Part shown: positions 1-6,918 of the stretch, piece by piece | Position numbering within the stretch: position 1 is the stretch's first letter | How the letters are laid out: each line of letters opens with the position of its first letter | Source: Candidatus Methylobacter oryzae | Lineage (GTDB): Bacteria > Pseudomonadota > Gammaproteobacteria > Methylococcales > Methylomonadaceae | Direction: 5' to 3' | DNA length: 64,000 nucleotides | NCBI GenBank assembly: GCA_945861405.1 | Contig: CAMAUL010000002.1 | Coordinates: 47,506-111,505 of the forward strand | The notes under the pieces: model-generated | Seen by the model: only the letters and a program-made list of their open reading frames with translations | What the model was told of the DNA's origin: nothing | Database searches by the model: none | Position numbers and translations under genes: made by a program

Positions 1-248
1 TGCTCAACAAGTTGAAGCAGCGCAGAGGCAGGGCCATGCGGCTGTCGGTCACCACGCTCCCAATGACGCAATGTGTTTACACTAATATGGCAACGTGAAG
101 CAAACTGCTCCTGTGTCAGTCCAGTTTTTTGACGAATGGATTTTACATCAGGTTTAACAGGGGTATGAATCGATACGTCAATCGATGCACCTGATGCATG
201 GACAATTGCTTGTTCAAGGCCTTCACGGATTTGGTCGAATGCGCTCAT
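1..248 (-). CDS. NadS/HigA-like HTH antitoxin, C-terminus cut by window edge
   Basis: The minus strand reads open from an ATG at 248 to the window edge (82 codons, no stop), so the ORF track omits it. The protein begins MSAFDQIREGLEQAIVHASG and carries an XRE-type helix-turn-helix around residues 45-75 (TGLTQEQFASRCHIS, then NTLRHWERGDRQPHGPA). That arrangement is typical of NadS antitoxins, which bind the toxin and repress their own operon. It overlaps the 3' end of the upstream toxin gene by 26 bp, the usual toxin-first coupling of this family. Probably 10-20 residues are missing beyond the window. Family assignment is by motif recognition only. Confidence 0.8.
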   Translation of the reverse strand, partial: MSAFDQIREGLEQAIVHASGASIDVSIHTPVKPDVKSIRQKTGLTQEQFASRCHISVNTLRHWERGDRQPHGPASALLQLVE

Positions 249-588
249 ATATTTTCTCCAATGCTGTCACAACCAGTATATTAGCCAAAGAGGCAAGTGA
301 ACTTCTCTCTTCAACAGTTAAGTTATCTTGTTCGTTCTTTGCAAACACGGTAAGCAGGTAAAGAGGGATACGCTCATCGTGAAAGTAATAAATAACCCTA
401 ACGCCACCGCTTTTACCTCTATTCCCTTTGCCCCATCGTAATTTCCGTACACCACCTGTGCCACGCATCAAAGCTCCGGCTTTTGGATGTTCCGCCAGAT
501 AATCAATAATTGCTTTGCGCTCTTCTTCAGACAGATGTTTTTCTGCATAAGAACGGTAAGCAGGTAATTCGGCGATGGTAATTAGCAT
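223..588 (-). CDS. RelE/HigB-type toxin (NadT-like)
   Basis: A small basic protein of about 121 residues starting MLITIAELPAYRSYAEKHL. It has the RelE/ParE-fold pattern of this family: an early helical SEEERKAIIDYLAEHP segment, then GGVRKLRW and GGVRVIYYF strands and a C-terminal LLTVFAKNEQDNL. Members are ribosome-dependent mRNA interferases or gyrase inhibitors; which applies cannot be told here. The track opens the ORF at 642, but the methionine at 588 matches family starts. It is followed, with 26 bp overlap, by the HTH antitoxin. Its promoter must lie in 589-718, opposite the promoter of the receptor gene. Confidence 0.8.
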   Translation of the reverse strand: MLITIAELPAYRSYAEKHLSEEERKAIIDYLAEHPKAGALMRGTGGVRKLRWGKGNRGKSGGVRVIYYFHDERIPLYLLTVFAKNEQDNLTVEERSSLASLANILVVTALEKIYERIRPNP

Positions 589-652
589 GGGTAGATTATA
601 GTCCAATGGATTAGTTAGGCAAGCCGCACCGCTATTTTTCAAAAAAAGTGGC

Positions 653-678
653 GGTCTAAAATCTTTAAATCAGTCTTA
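653..678 (+). promoter_or_regulatory. Weak match to the shared ECF-type promoter, upstream of the copper receptor
   Basis: GGTCTA, 13 bases, then AGTCTTA followed by TA. Spacing and -10-like half agree with the GGATTT-N13-CGTCTTA sites elsewhere in this window, but the -35-like half has two mismatches. It lies about 40 bases before the receptor ATG. Confidence 0.35.
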
Positions 679-718
679 TAAGTTAGTGTCACAACAAAAC
701 AAACTTAAAGGAGAACTG

Positions 719-3169
719 ATGCGCACACTACCTAAACTGATAGCAACCTTGCCGCTGGCGATTTTTATGGGCTCTGCCGTAGCCGAAGAAAGCACTTTCA
801 ACCTCAATATCCCCGCGCAACCGCTAGCCGTAGCGATAGAGGTTATGAGCAAGCAAACCGGATTACAACCCTTTTATGCCGATGGCGCTTTAGCAGGCAA
901 ACAAAGCGCTACGCTGAAAGGAAGCTACAGTAAACGCGAGGCGGTGAAAAAACTGCTGGCAGATAGCGGACTGGAGTACAACTTCACCGGGGACAACACT
1001 GTGGCGGTCAAGGCGGCTGCCAAATCCGTCCAGAAAAATGAAAGCACAAAAAAGACAGAGGAGCCCGTGGTTTTGGATACGCTAACCATCAAAGCCCAAA
1101 AATCCAATATCGATCAGCCGTTCGGCACCTATCTTGACCATTCCAAAATAGCCCTGTCCAGAACGGCTACCAGCGATACCGCCCAAATGCTTAACGGTAC
1201 GCCCGGCGTAAGCTTCTCCGGCGGTGGCGGCATTTCCAGTCGACCCGTTATCCACGGCATGGCAGACGATCGGTTACGGATTCAAGTCGATGGTATGAAT
1301 TTGATTTCGGCTTGCGCTAATCACATGAATCCTGCGCTCTCTTATGTTGCCCCTTCCAGCGTACTGAGCGCTCAGGTGCTTGCAGGAATCACTCCGGTCA
1401 GCATAGGCGGCGACAGTATCGGCGGCACGATTCGCGTTAACTCGGCCGACCCCGAATTTGCCGAGGATGGCAAGACTCCGTTAATAAAAGCGCAGGCCTC
1501 AACCTTTTACCGCACTAACGGCGATGCACGGGGAGGCAACATTTCCACCTCGATAGCGAACGAACATGCCGAACTTAAATACACCGGTTCAACGGTTCAG
1601 TCCCGTAATTACAAAGCGGGTGGAAACTTCACTACTCGAAACACAAAAAACGGCAACGATGTCGTGGCTTCTTCAGCTTATAAATCCGAAAATCAATCGC
1701 TGTCGCTGGCTTTGCGCAACGACGATCATCTTGCTGTGATCAAGGTAGGACAGCAAAATATCCCTTATCAAGCCTTCCCTAACGTGCGCATGGACATGAC
1801 TGGCGATGACAGTTGGTTCGCCAACGTCTTCACCAAGAGCAAGTTCCAGTGGGGAAATATTGAAACTCGGGCTTATCACGAAGATGCCAAACACAAAATG
1901 AACTTCCTGGCGGATAAGTTGCCCGGCAACATGCCTATGGATACCTACGGCGTTAACCAAGGCCTATCGGTAAAAGCCAATATCGATATGACCGACAAGC
2001 ATTTGTTGACGGTGGGCAGTGAGTACCAGCGTTATCGTTTAGACGATTGGTGGGATCCGGTCGGCTCCAATCCTATGCTCATGATGCAAGGGCCGGGGCC
2101 GTTCTGGAATATCAATGCCGGAAAGCGCGACCGGATCGATCTTTTTACCGAATGGGAAGGGCGCTGGAATCAGCAATGGCTGACTCAACTCGGAGTTCGT
2201 GTCGGCGCTGTGGAAATGAATGCGGGCAATGTAATGGATTACGGCACAATCACGCCGGAAGCACGGACTGTTAACAGCCAAAATAAAAAACAAACCGACA
2301 TCAATGTCGATTGGACTGCATTGGCGCGCTACACCTTCAACGACATGCAGACTTACGAGCTGGGTGCGGCCAGAAAAACCCGATCGCCTAATCTTTACGA
2401 GCGTTTTGCCTGGTCCCGCGGACGTACCATGGGCATGATGACTATGCCTATGGCGATGTATATGAACAACTGGGTGGGCGACGCCAACGGCTATGTAGGC
2501 AATATCAATCTTAAGCCGGAAGTCGCGCACACCGTCAGCGCCACGGCCAATTGGCACGATGCCCAGCAGGAAAACTGGGAAACTAAAATTACGCCTTTTT
2601 ACACTCACGTCGAAAACTATATCGATGCGGGACTCTGCCAGACGGCCAATGGAGTACGTTGCCCCAGTCCGACCAGCAGCGGGTTTAATTTACTGCAACT
2701 GGGCAACTATGATGCGCATCTTTTTGGAGTGGATGTTTCCGGGTCTAAACGGCTATTGGAAAGCGTCAAATACGGCAACCTGACCGGGAAAACCGTCTTG
2801 AATTATGTCCGTGGGCAGAACAACGACACCGGCGGCAATCTGTACCAACAGATGCCGTTCAATGCGACGGTGGCGCTCGAACATAAACGCGGCGGCTGGT
2901 CTAACACCATCGAAACGCAACTGGTCGCGCCTAAGACCGATGTGCAAACCGTCCGGGTAGAACCTAAAACCGCAGGATATGCGCTGCTCAACCTGCGTAG
3001 CAGTTATACCTGGAAGCATTTACGCATTGATAGCGGCATAGATAATCTTCTCGATAAGAATTACGGCCTGCCTTTAGGCGGTACTTATATAGGGGAAAGA
3101 AGCACTCCGGGGACAGCGGTTCCCGGTATGGGGCGCTCGTTTAATGTCGGCATGACTGTAAACTACTAA
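719..3169 (+). CDS. TonB-dependent outer-membrane receptor, probable copper transporter (OprC/NosA-like) with STN domain
   Basis: An outer-membrane receptor of 816 residues. The track starts at a GTG (686), but the ATG at 719 has AAAGGAG eight bases upstream and begins a clean signal peptide ending GSAVA. An STN domain follows (about residues 25-95), then plug and 22-strand barrel ending in an aromatic residue (MTVNY). The plug carries ISACANHMNPALSYVAP. OprC/NosA copper receptors have a Cys-x-x-x-Met element with the same HM-P-SY context, in which Cys and Met bind copper. Methionine-rich loops (NPMLMMQGPG, RTMGMMTMPMAMYM) add further soft-metal ligands. The STN domain is unusual for an OprC relative and would allow signalling, but no fecIR lies directly beside it; the closest is module A, 2 kb downstream. 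Copper as ligand is inferred from motifs. Confidence 0.8.
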   Translation: MRTLPKLIATLPLAIFMGSAVAEESTFNLNIPAQPLAVAIEVMSKQTGLQPFYADGALAGKQSATLKGSYSKREAVKKLLADSGLEYNFTGDNTVAVKAAAKSVQKNESTKKTEEPVVLDTLTIKAQKSNIDQPFGTYLDHSKIALSRTATSDTAQMLNGTPGVSFSGGGGISSRPVIHGMADDRLRIQVDGMNLISACANHMNPALSYVAPSSVLSAQVLAGITPVSIGGDSIGGTIRVNSADPEFAEDGKTPLIKAQASTFYRTNGDARGGNISTSIANEHAELKYTGSTVQSRNYKAGGNFTTRNTKNGNDVVASSAYKSENQSLSLALRNDDHLAVIKVGQQNIPYQAFPNVRMDMTGDDSWFANVFTKSKFQWGNIETRAYHEDAKHKMNFLADKLPGNMPMDTYGVNQGLSVKANIDMTDKHLLTVGSEYQRYRLDDWWDPVGSNPMLMMQGPGPFWNINAGKRDRIDLFTEWEGRWNQQWLTQLGVRVGAVEMNAGNVMDYGTITPEARTVNSQNKKQTDINVDWTALARYTFNDMQTYELGAARKTRSPNLYERFAWSRGRTMGMMTMPMAMYMNNWVGDANGYVGNINLKPEVAHTVSATANWHDAQQENWETKITPFYTHVENYIDAGLCQTANGVRCPSPTSSGFNLLQLGNYDAHLFGVDVSGSKRLLESVKYGNLTGKTVLNYVRGQNNDTGGNLYQQMPFNATVALEHKRGGWSNTIETQLVAPKTDVQTVRVEPKTAGYALLNLRSSYTWKHLRIDSGIDNLLDKNYGLPLGGTYIGERSTPGTAVPGMGRSFNVGMTVNY

Positions 3170-3186
3170 CCCAATAACTAACCTAG

Positions 3187-3220
3187 GTCGGGTTAGCGAT
3201 AACGTAACCCGACATTTTTA
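3187..3220 (+). terminator. Hairpin terminator after the copper receptor
   Basis: Perfect 9-bp inverted repeat GTCGGGTTA / TAACCCGAC with a 9-base loop, followed by ATTTTTA. It sits 18 bases after the receptor stop, so the next gene is expressed by read-through or from its own promoter. Confidence 0.7.
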
Positions 3221-3256
3221 CTAACATTGTAAAAGGATCACAAAGGGAATTAAATA

Positions 3257-3772
3257 ATGAAACGATTAATCGCATCTCTCTCAGCAGCTCTATTTATAGT
3301 GGTATCAGCCCAAGCAGTGGAAAAAGCAAGCGATGATCGACTTGATGAGGTTATGCAGCGCGGTTCGCAGGTGATGCCTTTCAATTTGGAGCAGACTACG
3401 CATGTTTTCTCAAAAACCGAGAAAGGCGGTTTGCAGCAGGTCATCGTCAAAGACAGTTCCAATGCCGAGCAAATCAAGTTAATACGTGAGCACCTGTCGA
3501 AGATTTCAAAGGAGTTCATGCAAGGCGACTTTTCCAATCCGGCTAAGATTCATGGCGAAGACATGCCCGGTTTAGCGGAATTGAAAGCGGCTAATCCGGG
3601 TCAGATCAAAATTGTCTACAAAGAATTGCCTAATGGAGCGGAGGTCGACTACTCAACCGATGTCCCGAAGTTGATTGAGGCCATCCATAAATGGTTCGAC
3701 GCTCAATTAAGCGATCACTCCCGTCATGCTATTCCCGGCCATCCACATCATTTAATGCACCACAAACCGTAA
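3257..3772 (+). CDS. Secreted conserved protein with His-rich C-terminus, partner of the copper receptor
   Basis: 171 residues with a signal peptide (MKRLIASLSAALFIVVSAQA). The body has MPFNLEQTTHVFSKTEKGG, IHGEDMPGLAEL and YSTDVPKLIEAIHKWFDAQL; the tail is rich in histidine (DHSRHAIPGHPHHLMHHKP), a plausible Cu/Zn/Ni-binding stretch. I recall database relatives carrying a doubtful aspartate carbamoyltransferase label; nothing here supports that enzyme (too short, exported, no carbamoyl-phosphate motif). It follows the copper receptor by 87 bp, so a periplasmic metal-handling role is a reasonable inference. RBS AAAGG lies upstream, and a second hairpin follows the gene. Confidence 0.65.
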   Translation: MKRLIASLSAALFIVVSAQAVEKASDDRLDEVMQRGSQVMPFNLEQTTHVFSKTEKGGLQQVIVKDSSNAEQIKLIREHLSKISKEFMQGDFSNPAKIHGEDMPGLAELKAANPGQIKIVYKELPNGAEVDYSTDVPKLIEAIHKWFDAQLSDHSRHAIPGHPHHLMHHKP

Positions 3773-3783
3773 AAAGCGGCTTG

Positions 3784-3812
3784 GTCGAGTTGCTCGCTTT
3801 TCGCAACCCGAC
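3784..3812 (+). terminator. Hairpin after the His-rich secreted protein
   Basis: GTCGAGTTGC / GCAACCCGAC, a 10-bp stem with one mismatch, 11 bases after the stop codon. The same GTCGGGTT-type stem appears at 3187. It runs directly into a PepSY gene remnant. Confidence 0.5.
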
Positions 3813-3873
3813 ATTTACCGGTGTAATCCGTTGGCTGCAAAAACGACGGGCAAAACATACAAAACGAAGCTGA
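3812..3873 (+). pseudogene. 3' remnant of a PepSY membrane-protein gene
   Basis: The DNA encodes TGVIRWLQKRRAKHTKRS and a stop. This matches the C-terminal ends of the two intact PepSY genes here (TGLIRWLQKRRA..., ends at 10662 and 24054), including the nucleotide run GGCTGCAAAAACG. Nothing upstream in this frame resembles the rest of the protein; the start is fused to the hairpin of the preceding gene. It is best read as a leftover of a lost siderophore-reductase gene. Confidence 0.75.
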
Positions 3874-3924
3874 TGATTGTTATGGGTACAGCTCACCATT
3901 GAAAGTATTTAATAGTCAACGTGA

Positions 3925-3950
3925 GGATTCTTCATTGTTGAAACGTCTTA
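3925..3950 (+). promoter_or_regulatory. ECF (FecI-type) promoter-like site 1
   Basis: GGATTC, 13 bases ending in GAAA, then CGTCTTATA. It belongs to the window's repeated GGATTT-N13-CGTCTTA element. The next gene downstream is the Skp-like chaperone at 4126. Region 3874-4125 holds no gene. Confidence 0.6.
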
Positions 3951-4125
3951 TAATCGAGCGGGCAATGCTGTTCGTGCCTGCCAACCGTGTAAATGCAGAC
4001 TATGAGATAATCCGCTTCGCCTTAATCATTTTTTAATTTAATGCGTTTATCCTTATACAGGCTAACAAAACTTACCTGTTTTTTATCGCTATTTAATTTC
4101 ACTACCATCGGAGACCTGTTTAACA

Positions 4126-4626
4126 ATGAAACCGAAAATCGCCCTATTTTTAGGACTGCTGTTTATTACCAATGTGAGTTTTGCCGAGTTAAAGATCGGC
4201 TTTGTCAACATCCCTCTAGTCCTTGAAAAAGCCCCCCAAGCAGAAAAAGCCAAAAAACGTTTGGAACAAGAGTTTTCGCCGCGCGATAAGCAATTGGTTG
4301 CCCAACAAAAAGAAATCGAAAGTATTATGGCAAAAATATCCAAAGATGCTGCTGTAACGGGTAAGTCCGAGCAAGCTAAATTGGAAAAAGATATTTCAAA
4401 TAAGAAAAGGGATGCACAAAGAGCGCAACAGCAATTTAGCGAAGATTTTAATGTGCGTCGTAATGAAGAGCTGGGTAAATTGCAAAGCCATATCGTTGAA
4501 GTTGTTCGGGGCATAGCCAAAGATCAAAGCTTTGATTTATTACTCACCGATGGCGTTATTTATGCCGGTGAACAGATTGATGTCACAGCTCAAGTTCAAC
4601 AAAAGTTAGCAGCCCTGCCCAATTAA
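4126..4626 (+). CDS. Skp/OmpH-family periplasmic chaperone
   Basis: 166 residues: signal peptide (MKPKIALFLGLLFITNVSFA), then LKIGFVNIPLVLEKAPQAE, the conserved start of Skp/OmpH proteins, a long charged coiled-coil arm (about residues 40-110) and a closing DLLLTDGVIYAGEQIDVT segment. Skp trimers hold unfolded outer-membrane proteins in the periplasm on their way to the BAM complex. The gene stands alone rather than in the usual bamA-skp-lpxD cluster, so it is probably a second copy. Its place between TonB receptors and behind an ECF-type site suggests a chaperone for large receptors; that is inference. Confidence 0.8.
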   Translation: MKPKIALFLGLLFITNVSFAELKIGFVNIPLVLEKAPQAEKAKKRLEQEFSPRDKQLVAQQKEIESIMAKISKDAAVTGKSEQAKLEKDISNKKRDAQRAQQQFSEDFNVRRNEELGKLQSHIVEVVRGIAKDQSFDLLLTDGVIYAGEQIDVTAQVQQKLAALPN

Positions 4627-4720
4627 TTGATTTTTACCGTCATTACAATGAACTGAGGTTATGCTTTCTGGATACCCCCTGTTCAATTTAAATCATCCGA
4701 AAATAACTTAAGGAGTGAAG

Positions 4721-5065
4721 ATGATAAAACAACTATTTTTTGCTGCGGCAATGATGCTCACCACCGTCTCCGCCACAGCGGGTACTATCACGAATGGAAC
4801 TTGGTTGCCGAGTGGTTGTGGTACTGAGCCCGTGGTTCCCGTTATTGAGCTGGATAACGTTGATGTTTACAACCAAAGCGTAAAGGCAATCAATGACTGG
4901 CAGCAAAAAGCCAATGCCTATAACGGGTGCCTGATTAAAGAGGCCAACGCCGATAACGCACTGATCGCTAATTCCGCAAATGACGAGCAAGCCCGATTGA
5001 AGGCAGCCATCGAAAAAATCCAGGCTGAAACTGCTGCTGCCAAAGCCAAGTTGGATAAAAAGTAA
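4721..5065 (+). CDS. Small secreted protein with C-terminal coiled coil, function unknown
   Basis: 114 residues from the ATG at 4721 (AGGAG five bases upstream; the track's GTG at 4715 overlaps that RBS). A signal peptide ends SATA; the mature part begins GTITNGTWLPSGCGTEP and has two cysteines (SGCGT, YNGCLIKEA) that may form a disulfide. The C-terminal half is alanine/lysine/glutamate-rich helix. I do not recognise a family. It sits between the Skp-like gene and fecI A and ends before a strong palindrome. Confidence 0.6.
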   Translation: MIKQLFFAAAMMLTTVSATAGTITNGTWLPSGCGTEPVVPVIELDNVDVYNQSVKAINDWQQKANAYNGCLIKEANADNALIANSANDEQARLKAAIEKIQAETAAAKAKLDKK

Positions 5066-5077
5066 AATACGATATAT

Positions 5078-5109
5078 GGCATATCACACACTAAAATGTG
5101 TGATATGCC
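5078..5109 (+). promoter_or_regulatory. Palindromic GGCATATCACACA site, operator and/or terminator
   Basis: Perfect 13-bp inverted repeat GGCATATCACACA / TGTGTGATATGCC with a 6-base loop, followed by CGATTTTT. It could terminate the preceding gene. The same word recurs near every fecI gene in the window, so an operator role for fecI A (137 bp downstream) is at least as likely. Confidence 0.6.
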
Positions 5110-5245
5110 TCGATTTTTCCCTTAACAAAATTTCTTATAAACTTCAAAAATAAGCTAAGACCTTGCTTTAATAAGCTGTTGCAATTACCGGCAAGGCAAT
5201 TGCTGTACACAGTGAGTTTTTAAATAAAAAGGGCTCATTTGTTTC

Positions 5246-5785
5246 ATGTACAAACTCACTCATTATTCTGCCGCAGAATTAATACAGGAGCACCGGGATG
5301 AATTACATGGTTATCTGGTTCGTCAAACCCGTTGCCCGGAAACTGCGTCCGATATTCTGCAGGACGCTTTTTTACGGTTAATACATGCAGATACCAAAAG
5401 CGCCATCAAAAATCCCCGTGCATTTTTGTATAAGATAGTCAGCAATCTTGCCATAGACCATCTTCGCAGCAGCAGTCGCCGGTTGGCGCGACATGCCGAC
5501 GAGTCTGAACTGGCCGACCAACCGGATCCGACGCCATCAATCGAGCACCAGCTTTACACTCAGGAGCAAATAGCGCACCTGCGGCTAGCGGTGTCCGAAC
5601 TGCCACCCCGGTGCCGGGAAGTTTTTATCATGCATAAGTTCAAACACCATCCCTATTCTGTAATAATGGACGAGCTTGGTATTTCCGAGAGCACTATTCT
5701 TAAGCATATTGTTAAAGCGATGGACCATTGTCGGCGCAGAATGAGGGAGCTTGATGCCCCGGCTGACCAGAATGTTGCGAAATAA
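5246..5785 (+). CDS. FecI-type ECF sigma factor, module A
   Basis: 179 residues with sigma region 2 (HLVR-type core ETASDILQDAFLRLIHADT; -10 recognition helix FLYKIVSNLAIDHLRSSSRR) and region 4 (LRLAVSELPPRCREVFIMHK with the helix-turn-helix VIMDELGISESTILKHIVKA). No extra domain, as usual for ECF sigma factors of the FecI iron group. These direct RNA polymerase to iron-uptake genes when released by FecR. fecR A follows 67 bp later, then the receptor: the classic fecI-fecR-fecA order. Confidence 0.93.
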   Translation: MYKLTHYSAAELIQEHRDELHGYLVRQTRCPETASDILQDAFLRLIHADTKSAIKNPRAFLYKIVSNLAIDHLRSSSRRLARHADESELADQPDPTPSIEHQLYTQEQIAHLRLAVSELPPRCREVFIMHKFKHHPYSVIMDELGISESTILKHIVKAMDHCRRRMRELDAPADQNVAK

Positions 5786-5852
5786 ACAGGACTCGCATAG
5801 ATAGTGTGACGCAGTTAAAACGTCTTACAGTAATAACCCTTTGAGTTTCACC

Positions 5853-6830
5853 ATGATCGAATCTAATCAACAAGACACAACGGCAACGCAAGCCACCTAT
5901 TGGCAGGCGCAGTTGAGTTCGGATCTGGTAACGAAACAGCACCGACGTGAGTTTGAACTCTGGCTGGAGGAACGGCCTGAAAACAAAATTGCCTGGCAGG
6001 AAGTCAACGCATTTTGGGCGGGGCTTGATGGGCTGACTGAGGCAGATATTACCGAGGTAAATAGCAGCCGGGTTATAGCCTTCAAAACACCCGGTCGCAT
6101 CAGGCCGAGTTCACGCTATACCCGCCCTGCCCTGGCTATGGCGGCCTCGCTGTTGCTGACGGTATCGTTGTTTTATACTCAGGGCGGATTTTATTTTGCC
6201 GACTACACAACGTTACCCGGTCAACAGCGTAATGTCATTCTGGCGGATGGCTCGGAAATAGTCATGAATACCGATACCGCCATTTCCGTGGATTATTCAG
6301 CGCAGCACCGACAAATCACCCTGCATGACGGCGAAGCCTATTTTGTGGTTGCCCCGGATGCCAATCGCCCCTTCGAGGTGCAAACCCATTCAGGCCAAGT
6401 CCGCGCGTTGGGTACTGAATTCAACATTAAAACCCGACAGAAAGACGTGACGGTCACTGTTTATCAACATGCCGTCAGAGTGACCGCAGAAAACGGAAAA
6501 GTCATAGAAAGTCTGCCTGAGGGGCAACAGGTGGCTTTTTCAGATGAAGACTTAAGCCCCGTTATATCGGCTAATTTACAACGCGGTCAGGCTTGGAGGA
6601 ATCAACGCATGATTTTTCAGGACAGGCCATTGGCTGACGTGATAGCAGAACTCAACCGCTACCGTTCCGGCAGAATTATTGTGATGAATAACGACATCAA
6701 AACGTTGCCGGTAACCGGCGTATTTGCGACCGACGATACTAATATCGCCCTACTTACCATCGAACAAAGCTTGCCGATTACCGTCACCAAAATTACCGAA
6801 AAACTGGTGCTGCTTACTGCAAAGAAATAA
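5853..6830 (+). CDS. FecR-type anti-sigma regulator, module A
   Basis: 325 residues from the ATG at 5853 (the track's TTG at 5841 is less likely). It has a cytoplasmic DUF4880-type N-terminus (ATYWQAQLSSDLVTKQHRREFELWLEERPE), one membrane segment at about 88-107 (PALAMAASLLLTVSLFY), the periplasmic FecR domain (LADGSEIVMNTDTAISVDY, then RPFEVQTHSGQVRALGTEF) and a C-terminal STN-like part (DRPLADVIAELNRYRSGRI). FecR proteins bind the receptor STN domain outside and the sigma factor inside. A CGTCTTA hexamer-like element lies 26 bases before the start, so it may be transcribed separately from fecI. Confidence 0.92.
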   Translation: MIESNQQDTTATQATYWQAQLSSDLVTKQHRREFELWLEERPENKIAWQEVNAFWAGLDGLTEADITEVNSSRVIAFKTPGRIRPSSRYTRPALAMAASLLLTVSLFYTQGGFYFADYTTLPGQQRNVILADGSEIVMNTDTAISVDYSAQHRQITLHDGEAYFVVAPDANRPFEVQTHSGQVRALGTEFNIKTRQKDVTVTVYQHAVRVTAENGKVIESLPEGQQVAFSDEDLSPVISANLQRGQAWRNQRMIFQDRPLADVIAELNRYRSGRIIVMNNDIKTLPVTGVFATDDTNIALLTIEQSLPITVTKITEKLVLLTAKK

Positions 6831-6918
6831 TAATTCAAAAAAAATCAAAACCAAATAGATACTCTTGTAGTGCTCTGTCGTCTTATAAAGACTTCAACAA
6901 CAACTAACAGGAGTATCG

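Noticed and set aside
686-718. Upstream GTG start of the copper receptor
   Set aside because: The ATG at 719 has a proper RBS and begins the signal peptide; the extra 11 residues would spoil it.
2039-2608. Minus-strand ORF of 189 residues
   Set aside because: Shadow of the copper receptor; composition is low-complexity His/Arg from reverse reading of barrel codons.
500-5100. Methanobactin-type locus around the copper receptor
   Set aside because: No short precursor peptide with Cys motifs and no MbnB/MbnC-like genes are visible on either strand.
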